Source: JAZFYD01 sp036443405
Lineage (GTDB): Bacteria; Planctomycetota; PLA2
NCBI GenBank assembly: GCA_036443405.1
Contig: JAZFYD010000166.1
Span: forward strand, 1 to 37,873
Direction of reading: 5' to 3'
Length of the DNA: 37,873 bases
Shown: positions 32,229-37,873 of the stretch, in pieces
Position numbering within the stretch: the first letter of the stretch is position 1
Layout of the letters: every line of letters begins with the position of its first letter
The notes under the pieces: model-generated
What the model was told of the DNA's origin: nothing
Seen by the model: the letters and a program-made list of their open reading frames with translations, nothing else
The model's database searches: none
Program-made: the position numbers and the translations under genes

Positions 32229-32843
32229 ATGTCGAATCTACCGCGCAGAATTACTGCGTATCTCGCTGTCACCGCGTTGGTCGTGATGGGTGTGGTCATG
32301 TTGGCCACCACACCGACCAACGCGCAGGATGACGCGATGTCGGGCCCCCTCAAGTTCACCGCGGACGGGGAACTCAATATTCCGCCGTTGGGGAGTTGGC
32401 GCACCTGGCCATTCCTCGGCACACCGGTGACGCCCCAGGACATGAACAAGGACAAGGCGGCGTTCCCGGAGTTCCATCACGTCTACATGTACCCGGCGCA
32501 TCACAAGAGCTACTCGGAGACGGGCGTGTTCCCCGAGGGCACTGTGCTCTGCAAGGAGCTCGTGACCGTCGGTAAGAAGAAGGCGTCGAGTGGACGCGGA
32601 TATTTCGAGGGCGAGTTCAACGGCTTCGAGATCGCGCACAAGAGCAAGAAGATGTACCCGGACGAGCCGGGCAACTGGGCGTACTACAGCTTCGAACACC
32701 ATGCGCCGCCGTACGCGCCGAAGGCCAAGAGGCAGCCGACCGCGAACTGCGCGTCGTGCCACGAGGCGTTGGCGGATGAGGACATGGTCTTCAGCCAGTA
32801 CTACCCCAACCTTCGGGCCGCGAAGCCCAGCAAGGGCGGCTAA
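32229..32843 (+). CDS. Cytochrome P460 family protein (first of pair)
   Basis: The 204-residue product has a signal peptide (MSNLPRRITAYLAVTALVVM, cleavage near TNAQ) and a cytochrome P460 domain. FPEGTVLCKELV holds a Lys109 in the family position, which in characterised enzymes can be covalently linked to the heme. A single CASCH heme-c motif lies at 174-178. Length fits. Cytochromes of this family oxidise hydroxylamine or detoxify reactive nitrogen species in the periplasm; the substrate here is inferred only. A GAGAGGAAG ribosome site precedes the start. The stop overlaps the next gene by 1 base. Confidence 0.85.
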   Translation: MSNLPRRITAYLAVTALVVMGVVMLATTPTNAQDDAMSGPLKFTADGELNIPPLGSWRTWPFLGTPVTPQDMNKDKAAFPEFHHVYMYPAHHKSYSETGVFPEGTVLCKELVTVGKKKASSGRGYFEGEFNGFEIAHKSKKMYPDEPGNWAYYSFEHHAPPYAPKAKRQPTANCASCHEALADEDMVFSQYYPNLRAAKPSKGG

Positions 32844-33400
32844 TGAAACTTCGGGTTTCACTCACCGCGTTGGTGCTCGTGCCGCTGCTGGCACTGGTAC
32901 CGCTGTTGGCGCAGGACGATGAGAAGTCGTTCTCGCCGTATGTCGATGCCGAGGGAAATCTGCTGCTTCCGAGCGAGCTCCGGACCAGTCTGTCGCACAT
33001 CGGTAGTTACGTGGTTCCGGACGAGAAGTCGGAGAGCCACGGTTTTCACGACGTCTACACGCAGGCCGATACGGTCAAACACTTCCGCGCCAACGAGGAG
33101 TGGCCGGACGGTGCCGTCATCGTCAAGGAGCTGCGCAAGATGACGTCCGAGAAGATGACCACCGGCAAGGCGTCGTACGCGACGGACCTGATCGGCTGGT
33201 TCATCATGGTCAAGGACGACAAGGGGCGCTTCAAGGACAACCCCCACTGGAAAGAAGGTTGGGGTTGGGGCCTCTTCATGAAAGAGGATCCGAAGAAGAA
33301 CGTCTCCGAGGGCTTCGTCGCGAGCTGCCAGGGATGCCACATCCCGGCCAAGCTCGATGACTGGGTCTACATCGAAGGCTACCCCGCGCTGAAGAAGTAG
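32843..33400 (+). CDS. Cytochrome P460 family protein (second of pair)
   Basis: The 185-residue product has a short signal peptide (MKLRVSLTALVLVPLLALVP, cleavage near LLAQ). A P460 domain follows with GFHDVYTQADTVK, WPDGAVIVKELRK (Lys95 in the family position) and one CQGCH heme motif (162-166). It is a paralogue of the preceding gene but clearly divergent, so the two may have different jobs, for example donor and acceptor. The ATG is inside the TAATG junction of the two genes, so they are translationally coupled. A good terminator follows. Confidence 0.87.
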   Translation: MKLRVSLTALVLVPLLALVPLLAQDDEKSFSPYVDAEGNLLLPSELRTSLSHIGSYVVPDEKSESHGFHDVYTQADTVKHFRANEEWPDGAVIVKELRKMTSEKMTTGKASYATDLIGWFIMVKDDKGRFKDNPHWKEGWGWGLFMKEDPKKNVSEGFVASCQGCHIPAKLDDWVYIEGYPALKK

Positions 33401-33406
33401 CGTTTC

Positions 33407-33438
33407 AGCCGGGCGGGTCACATGCCCGCCCGGCTGTG
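33407..33438 (+). terminator. Strong intrinsic terminator after the cytochrome P460 pair
   Basis: An 11-bp GC-rich stem AGCCGGGCGGG (33407-33417) / CCCGCCCGGCT (33425-33435) with a 7-nt loop begins 6 bases after the stop, followed by GTGTTTC. It ends the two-gene transcript. The T-run is short. Confidence 0.65.
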
Positions 33439-33494
33439 TTTCGTCGGGTGCTTTCCAGGGAAGAAGCCGGGGCGTGCGTGCCACAATCTTCCCT

Positions 33495-34118
33495 ATGCGA
33501 ATCCTCACCGCCGTCGCCGCCGCATTGCTGCTGTTCAGTCTCGTTGAGGCAGCACCGAAGGAAAACGAGGAACCGCCGGCACTCCTCGTGTTGCAGGTCG
33601 AGGGAGGCAGTGAAACCGTCGTGCAAGTCGACAAACCACTCACCGCGATGATCGGCGGCAAGCCGGTCAAGTTGAAGATCACCGCGCTGCCGCACCGCGT
33701 CCTCGACGTTGGCGGGGTGCGCCTCCACTACCCCCGGCGCTTCACGTTCGAGTACGAAAAGGACGCGGACCTACGGACGTGGACGCTCGACGGGCCGTCA
33801 ACGACAGTCGTGCTGTTCCGTTTCGCCAAGCAGGATCCGAAAGAGACCCTGAAGAACATGGAGAGCGAGGTCGTTCAGCAGTGGGCGAAATCGAAGGTCA
33901 GCGACACGTGGCTACCCCTCAGGAAGCGCAGGCTCCAAGGCCGGCGGATCGCCGTCGAACAGGATGGTGCTTCCATGTGGCACGACTACTTCGCCTTCGA
34001 CGCCGGCGCCGACACCTACGCGTTGTTGATCCAGCACCTGCTGACCGACGACGGTATGTCGACTCCTGAAACGATGCGGATGCTCGAACTCCTGAGCAAG
34101 AAGCTCGAACTGCGGTAG
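33495..34118 (+). CDS. Exported protein of unknown function
   Basis: The 207-residue product begins with a signal peptide (MRILTAVAAALLLFSLVEAA). An upstream in-frame ATG at 33474 lies within the terminator flank and is not preferred. The mature part has two beta-rich halves. The first (LLVLQVEGGSETVVQVDKPL) recalls small lipocalin- or DUF-like secreted proteins. The second (FAKQDPKETLKNMESEVVQQ ... YALLIQHLLTDDGMSTPETM) is mixed helical. No family was recognised. It is probably transcribed alone. Confidence 0.65.
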   Translation: MRILTAVAAALLLFSLVEAAPKENEEPPALLVLQVEGGSETVVQVDKPLTAMIGGKPVKLKITALPHRVLDVGGVRLHYPRRFTFEYEKDADLRTWTLDGPSTTVVLFRFAKQDPKETLKNMESEVVQQWAKSKVSDTWLPLRKRRLQGRRIAVEQDGASMWHDYFAFDAGADTYALLIQHLLTDDGMSTPETMRMLELLSKKLELR

Positions 34119-34265
34119 CCAGGTCGGCCTACGGAGCCAGGATCTGCATGCAACTCGCCATGAGGTGCAGATCGGGAACCGTCGCGTCGCCCCTCTCGAA
34201 CAACGTGAGGAGCACGAGTGCGGGGACAACGCGTTGGTCGCTGCAAGGCCGGCTGACGCCGACGT

Positions 34266-35351
34266 CTACTTTTGGCGTAGTCTCTGCAGTTCCGCGATCG
34301 CGCTTTTGTATTCAATGTAGTCGGACTGGCCGGTTGCGATGCACTTCTCAAAGTACGAGATGGCGGACTCTCGGTCGTCCGCAAACAGCTTGGCAAAGCC
34401 AGCGTAGTAATAGGCCTCGCACATCCGCGCCGTGTGGTCCTCGCTCTTCTCAGCATCCGCCTTGGAGAACAGCTCCTTCTCCGTGACATCCCCGGCCATG
34501 AACCCGAGAATCGATCTCGGCCACTCTTCGACCTTTTGTTTCGAGAGATACGCGGCGACGTACGCCGTCGCTTTGGCGTCTCGATCGAGCGCTCTAAGAC
34601 AGAGCCAGATCCGCATGGTCGTATAGGCGCCCGGTCCACTCTGGTTGGCGAATTTGAAATCGCGCAAGGCAGCGTCCAGGTCGCGTGGGCCACCCAATCC
34701 GTTGAAACAAAGAACCCCGAGTTGCGCCGTCGCGAACGCGTGTCCCTTCGCCGCCGCCGTCTTGTACCAATGTCTAGCCTCGACGAAACTCTGTTTCACG
34801 CCGAGGCCCTGGTCATAGAACGTTCCGACGAGGTACATGGCGGAGGTCAAGCCCGCATCGGCGTCGATTCGGAAATGGCGCATCGCCTCGACGTAGCTCT
34901 GCTCGACGCCCTGCCCGTTGCGGTAGAGGTAGCCGATGGACAGGTTGGCACCTTTGAGTTTCTTGTCCGCTGCCTTTCGAAACCAACGCATCGCTTCTTC
35001 GTAATCTTGATTGACGCCGATAGCTTCACGGTACGCCGTGCCTAACCTCACCATTGCGAATGCGAAGTCACCGTCCGCAGCCTTGCGGAACCAGCGGTAG
35101 GCTTTCGTGTAGTCCTGTTTGACGCCTTTTCCGAGTTCGTGGAGGCTCCCGACTCGGTACATGGAATACGTGTTTCCTTTTTCCGCCCCGAATCGCCACT
35201 CGCGCATCGCGCCGGCATAGTCGCCCTGGTCGTACAGATCGCGGCCCGCCCGCGCCTCGTCTTCGCCTTCCGCCATCGCGGGGCCACCGGCGAGCACGAG
35301 GAGGCTCCAGATGAACGCAACCGACAATGTCCTGCGCTTAGTAATGTTCAT
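34266..35351 (-). CDS. Exported Sel1-like repeat protein
   Basis: The 361-residue product from ATG 35351 has a signal peptide (MNITKRRTLSVAFIWSLLVL, cleavage near PAMA). At least five Sel1-like repeats of about 36 residues follow (for example YSMYRVGSLHELGKGVKQDY, AMRWFRKAADKKLKGANLSI, ATAQLGVLCFNGLGG), and then a helical TPR-like end (YFEKCIATGQSDYIEYKSAI). Sel1 repeats mediate protein contacts in the periplasm. The frame extends upstream to 35618, but without a signal peptide and across the small gene on the other strand, so it is rejected. Confidence 0.85.
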   Translation of the reverse strand: MNITKRRTLSVAFIWSLLVLAGGPAMAEGEDEARAGRDLYDQGDYAGAMREWRFGAEKGNTYSMYRVGSLHELGKGVKQDYTKAYRWFRKAADGDFAFAMVRLGTAYREAIGVNQDYEEAMRWFRKAADKKLKGANLSIGYLYRNGQGVEQSYVEAMRHFRIDADAGLTSAMYLVGTFYDQGLGVKQSFVEARHWYKTAAAKGHAFATAQLGVLCFNGLGGPRDLDAALRDFKFANQSGPGAYTTMRIWLCLRALDRDAKATAYVAAYLSKQKVEEWPRSILGFMAGDVTEKELFSKADAEKSEDHTARMCEAYYYAGFAKLFADDRESAISYFEKCIATGQSDYIEYKSAIAELQRLRQK

Positions 35352-35471
35352 GGTGTTCCGTTCCCTAGTCGTCGGAATGGCCGGCCCGGATGGCGATACG
35401 AGTACCCACGGGCGCCATCCTATTCGAGTTGCGCGATCACGGTGACGCGCCCGGTCGCGCGACCGCCGGCG

Positions 35472-35517
35472 AAACGGGTTCTCTTCCTGGCGAAATCGGA
35501 GCCCAGGAGAACCTGCC
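35472..35517 (+). promoter_or_regulatory. Conserved leader of the 54-aa membrane protein (copy 1)
   Basis: The 46 bases before the start are nearly identical to those before copy 2 at 37384-37429: AAACGGGTT, then TCTTCCTGGCGAA, TCGG and GGAGAACC before ATG. The end includes the ribosome site AGGAGAAC. Conservation greater than in the surrounding DNA shows that this leader was copied with the gene. Confidence 0.6.
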
Positions 35518-35682
35518 ATGAAGCCGCTGCTGCTCGTTCTGATCGTCGTGAATGTCGTCGTGCTCCTGGGGCAGGTTTTGCCGGAGAACGCGCCGCCGTT
35601 TGCGCGCACCGTGAACATCGGATTCCTGGTCGCAACGCTGTTGTCTTTCTTGCTGCAGCTTCGCCGCGCCCAAAAGCGCTGA
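35518..35682 (+). CDS. 54-aa single-helix membrane protein, copy 1 of a duplicated pair
   Basis: This short gene encodes MKPLLLVLIVVNVVVLLGQV, then PPFARTVNIGFLVATLL and a basic end (RRAQKR). The layout is one long hydrophobic N-terminal helix, a short polar loop (PENAPPFARTVN) and a second hydrophobic stretch, so a membrane hairpin is likely. Copy 2 at 37430 is identical at 45 of 54 residues. Conservation of the protein and an AGGAG site support a real gene. Its function is unknown; small membrane peptides can be regulators or toxins, but nothing here decides. It is divergent from the Sel1 gene. Confidence 0.75.
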   Translation: MKPLLLVLIVVNVVVLLGQVLPENAPPFARTVNIGFLVATLLSFLLQLRRAQKR

Positions 35683-35684
35683 CT

Positions 35685-35870
35685 CTAGTCCACCGTGATC
35701 AGCACCGCGTGGCGGGAATGCGGATTCACCTGTCGCTGATGCCAGCGGCGAGCAGTGTCGTACCGTCGTTGAGTTCGACTCCAACATGGCCGGAGAAGTG
35801 GGTCGGCCGACGGACGTTGTCGACCTCGACATCCGCCCGCGTGCCGGGCAGGCAGATCGTGAGGGTAAGC
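35685..35870 (-). other. Possible remnant of a beta-rich gene, secretin-like wording
   Basis: The minus-strand frame reads VEVDNVRRPTHFSGHVGVEL, then NDGTTLLAAGISDR and a stop. A +/-1 shifted frame continues QVNPHSRHAVLITVD to TAG at 35685-35687. The string NDGTTLLAAG resembles the DGxTVLLGG strand near the end of secretins. No start or complete domain exists. This may be chance, as the DNA is GC-biased, so confidence is low. Confidence 0.25.
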
Positions 35871-35920
35871 GAGTCGAGGAGTTTCGGGCCGCAGCTGTTG
35901 CAACATGTGCAGGTGCTGTA

Positions 35921-36043
35921 GAATCCCGGTTCACCCGGTGGGAACAGTGCGCACACCGCGCGCAACAAACGCTTGAAACTGCGGAGGCGTGGTGCGTACA
36001 ATCGAACGCGGTGTTTGTGGTTGTTGGATACAGGAGGCGGAAA
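35921..36043 (+). promoter_or_regulatory. Leader A, related to leader B
   Basis: The first 24 bases, GAATCCCGGTTCACCCGGTG onward, match leader B (36755) at 22 of 24 positions. They contain the near-palindrome TTCACCCGGTGGGAA (35930-35944). The last 30 bases, up to the ribosome site CAGGAGGCGG, are again similar between A and B. The middle differs. An operator or conserved 5' UTR is suggested. Confidence 0.45.
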
Positions 36044-36613
36044 ATGCGTTTATTGATCTTGGGGATTGCCTTGATCGCAGGGTGCAAGGGAGCTTTCGTC
36101 AGTCCGGGAGTCGGCGCCAACTTCCTTGACTTCGATACTGCGAGGGCCGAAGGACTGGAGGGGAACGTGGTCGTGGGAGTCCCGCTTGGAGAACCGACGA
36201 CACGGTCGTGGTTCGAAGGATGGGGCGCGGCCGCGACAAACGAGGAAGGCGGATCCGAGGCGGATCACTTCATCGGCGGGCTTGGCTTCCGCGGCCACTG
36301 GCCGGAGAGCAACAGCGGCTATTGGTACGGCCGCCTGGGTGTCGCGTACCACCGCCTTGAGTTCGATCCTGTGGGTGGTTTCGAGTTCGACGACCAGGAG
36401 GGCTGGGGCGGATATGCCGCCATCGGCCGCGCGTTCTACCTCGGTAGTTCGAGGAACTGGTCGATCGCGCCGGAGGTTCGATTCGACATGTGGCAGAACA
36501 ACACGACCGAGGCGACCCTCTACGGTGGGGCGGTGGGAATCCAGCTCACGTACTTCTTCCGCCCGGCTGCCAAGGACCGCGAGGACTTCGGCATCCCGTC
36601 GCGCGCCTGGTAG
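36044..36613 (+). CDS. Outer-membrane beta-barrel-like lipoprotein
   Basis: The 189-residue product starts MRLLILGIALIAGCKGA, with a lipobox-like IAGC (Cys14), behind a strong AGGAGG site. The rest alternates aromatic and polar residues in strands (GYWYGRLGVAYHRLEFDPVG, WGGYAAIGRAFYLGSSRNWS, TLYGGAVGIQLTYFFRP) as in small outer-membrane barrels. No family was recognised. The preceding leader A is shared with the next gene's leader B, suggesting shared regulation. A strong terminator follows 17 bases later. Confidence 0.7.
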   Translation: MRLLILGIALIAGCKGAFVSPGVGANFLDFDTARAEGLEGNVVVGVPLGEPTTRSWFEGWGAAATNEEGGSEADHFIGGLGFRGHWPESNSGYWYGRLGVAYHRLEFDPVGGFEFDDQEGWGGYAAIGRAFYLGSSRNWSIAPEVRFDMWQNNTTEATLYGGAVGIQLTYFFRPAAKDREDFGIPSRAW

Positions 36614-36630
36614 CGCGCCGGGATCGGCAT

Positions 36631-36687
36631 GCAATCAGGGGTTGTGCGAAGGGCACGGTGCCGTAGCACAACCTCTGATTGCTTTTT
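36631..36687 (+). terminator. Long nested intrinsic terminator
   Basis: Arms of 17 bases, 36631-36647 (GCAATCAGGGGTTGTGC) and 36666-36682, pair with a single mismatch. The loop holds its own perfect hairpin GGCAC/GTGCC. TTTTT follows at 36683-36687. Unusually long and clean for this genome, it should stop transcripts from the outer-membrane gene, and its symmetry may also serve the other strand. Confidence 0.75.
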
Positions 36688-36754
36688 ACGAGGTTGCACT
36701 TCCTGTCATGGGTGCGTCAGCCGCCATTTCGTACGCGCTGCACGACACTCCAGG

Positions 36755-36958
36755 GAATCCCCGTTCTCCCGGTGGGAAACAAGGGGCACACCTCTTGATC
36801 GGTTCCTCCCTCCGAACTCTGCGAAACCGCCCTAATCGCGCGGCGCGATGGCCCCGGCGCCACGACCCTTGGCTGCGGCACACACGTTGCGATTGCCCTG
36901 TCCGTAGCGCGTGCATTCGGCCGCGCGGTTTTGAGGTTGTCGGACAAGGAGACGGAAC
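36755..36958 (+). promoter_or_regulatory. Leader B, related to leader A
   Basis: The start GAATCCCCGTTCTCCCGGTG matches leader A (22 of 24 bases including the next four). It contains TTCTCCCGGTGGGAA (36764-36778). The end (GGTTGTCGGACAAGGAGACG) matches the end of leader A. About 80 bases more of GC-rich sequence lie between the blocks than in A. The gap 36614-36958 holds this and the terminator and no gene. Confidence 0.45.
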
Positions 36959-37351
36959 ATGCGCATCGCGAAGATCCACCGCGTCGAGGAAAGGTATGCG
37001 TTGGCGGCCAGCGAGTACAAGCGGGCGCACCTGGCGGCCGTGGATTTCGGCTGCCGAAAGCTCGAAGCGGATGTGTTGTCCGAACAGTCCCGCCTTGCGC
37101 TCACGCTCGGTGACGCGGAGACGGCACGCCTGCGCGCGATGGGCTCGTTGCAGATTTGCAACGAATTGGCCATGGGCCTTCGCGTGACAACGGCGCTGGT
37201 CGACCTCGGCAAGGCGACCTTACTCGAGGGCGACGGGGATCTCGATCTCGGGCGTGCGTATCTCGACCTCGCCCGGACCATGGCCAAACGTCAGGGGTAC
37301 TGGCTTCGCTACCGAGATGCCGAGAAGACTCTGGGCGAACTCGGGGAGTAG
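36959..37351 (+). CDS. Small helical TPR-like protein
   Basis: The 130-residue product from ATG 36959, with an AAGGAG site, begins MRIAKIHRVEERYALAASEY. It is helical, with TPR-like phrases (VLSEQSRLALTLGDAETARL, DLGRAYLDLARTMAKRQGYW) covering about three units. It has no signal or membrane segment. The ribosome site and leader argue for a real gene, though it may be the end of a larger TPR protein captured by the leader. A 78-bp gap separates it from copy 2 of the 54-aa gene. Confidence 0.6.
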   Translation: MRIAKIHRVEERYALAASEYKRAHLAAVDFGCRKLEADVLSEQSRLALTLGDAETARLRAMGSLQICNELAMGLRVTTALVDLGKATLLEGDGDLDLGRAYLDLARTMAKRQGYWLRYRDAEKTLGELGE

Positions 37352-37383
37352 GCCGGAACTGTTGATCCCGGGCGCGTAACTCC

Positions 37384-37429
37384 AAACGGGTTACTCTTCC
37401 TGGCGAATCGGTGCCCCGGAGAACCCGCC
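37384..37429 (+). promoter_or_regulatory. Conserved leader of the 54-aa membrane protein (copy 2)
   Basis: This has the same length and nearly the same bases as the leader of copy 1 at 35472-35517, including AAACGGGTT, TCTTCCTGGCGAA and GGAGAACC. Differences include a base swap after GGTT and one A fewer in GCGAA. Confidence 0.6.
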
Positions 37430-37594
37430 ATGAAGCCGCTGCTGCTCGTTCTGATCGTGTTGAATGTCGTCGTGCTCATCGGCCAAGTGTGGCCGGAGCA
37501 AGCGCCGCCGTTCGCGCGCACAGTGAACATCGGCTTCCTGGTGGCGACGTTGCTGTACCTCGTGCTGCAGCTTCGGCGGGTCAAGAAACGCTGA
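37430..37594 (+). CDS. 54-aa single-helix membrane protein, copy 2 of a duplicated pair
   Basis: The product reads MKPLLLVLIVLNVVVLIGQV, then WPEQAPPFARTVN and a basic end RRVKKR. It differs from copy 1 at 9 of 54 residues, mostly conservative changes in the helices, while the APPFARTVNIGFLVATLL centre is identical. That pattern suggests selection on the centre. The gene lies 78 bases after the small TPR gene and may share its transcript. Confidence 0.75.
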   Translation: MKPLLLVLIVLNVVVLIGQVWPEQAPPFARTVNIGFLVATLLYLVLQLRRVKKR

Positions 37595-37616
37595 GGCGTC
37601 GGTCCGCCTTCAGAGC

Positions 37617-37873
37617 CTAGTCCTCGCCCATCGCGTCCTGGAAGGCGGCAACCGGTGTGGCGCCGTAGCTGAAGATCATCATGTTCTTGGCCGGCGTCTT
37701 GGAAACGCTCACGAAAATACCGACGACCTCGCCGGCGGCGTTGACGACCGGACCACCGCTGAGTCCTCCCATCGGAACGGCTCCAGCGTTCGGCGTCATC
37801 GTGATGGGATCCGTTCCGTTTACGTGAGCGGGGAAAAACAGAGGCGACAACGGCTCTCCGGATGCGAACGCGA
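37617..37873 (-). CDS. Trypsin-like serine protease, C-terminal part, cut by window edge
   Basis: The frame is open to the right edge of the window, so the N-terminal catalytic His and Asp would lie outside. The visible 85 codons contain MGGLSGGPVVNAAGEVVGIF, the GxSGGP active-site serine and following beta strands of the S1/HtrA-like trypsin family. The end AKNMMIFSYGATPVAAFQDA is consistent with this. A TTG at 37850 is not a real start. No PDZ domain is visible at this end, since the gene stops soon after the protease core. Confidence 0.75.
   Translation of the reverse strand, partial: AFASGEPLSPLFFPAHVNGTDPITMTPNAGAVPMGGLSGGPVVNAAGEVVGIFVSVSKTPAKNMMIFSYGATPVAAFQDAMGED

Noticed and set aside
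1..37873. tRNA, rRNA and CRISPR
   Set aside because: No cloverleaf with CCA end, rRNA core sequence or spaced direct repeats was found by eye.

Overview
This is a high-GC, Gram-negative bacterial chromosome segment. It looks most like Planctomycetota or a neighbouring environmental phylum. The signs are three giant Ser/Thr kinase-TPR proteins (two with a DWG in place of DFG), two ECF sigma factors (one fused to a membrane anchor and carboxypeptidase-regulatory-like repeats), a PEP-CTERM protein, tandem cytochrome P460 genes, many lipoproteins of unknown function, and genes mostly in short operons. The taxonomic call is inference. No rRNA, tRNA, CRISPR array, integrase or transposase was seen.

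Layout. 1-3.4 kb: the end of a ComEC-like metallo-beta-lactamase-fold gene, a decayed fragment and an intact copy of a DUF7450-like repeat protein, a PagL-like lipid A deacylase homologue and a lipoprotein. 3.4-10.6 kb: a co-directional signalling cassette of an ECF sigma factor and two overlapping paralogous membrane kinase-TPR genes. 10.6-16 kb: accessory genes including a LamG/DUF1080-like lipoprotein, a HEAT-like protein with a lysine-rich tail, a tail-collar (MdpB-like) protein, a PEP-CTERM protein, membrane and TPR proteins, and a metallophosphoesterase remnant. 16.0-16.5 kb: an AhpD-family gene whose only interruption is a TGA at the second Cys of the CxxC motif, followed by a SECIS-like hairpin. 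This is a likely selenoprotein and the strongest finding here. 16.6-22 kb: a GT22-like glycosyltransferase, a 218-bp element with inverted-repeat ends, and a tightly overlapping frdABCD operon plus a fifth TPR gene (minus strand).

22.3-29.1 kb: a large membrane TPR protein and a kinase-AAA-TPR protein. 29.3-32.0 kb: the ECF fusion gene, split by a +1 frameshift. 32.2-33.4 kb: two overlapping cytochrome P460 genes and a terminator. 33.5-37.9 kb: an exported protein, a Sel1-repeat protein, an outer-membrane-like protein, a small TPR protein, two near-identical 54-aa membrane proteins with near-identical leaders, a second pair of related leaders, a strong nested terminator, and the end of a trypsin-like protease.

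How the genes may work together: the kinases and sigma factors form sensory output modules in which TPR arrays probably sense or scaffold. The fumarate reductase and P460 cytochromes point to flexible respiration and reactive-nitrogen or hydroxylamine handling. The small duplicated modules near the right end look like recently copied regulatory-plus-peptide units.
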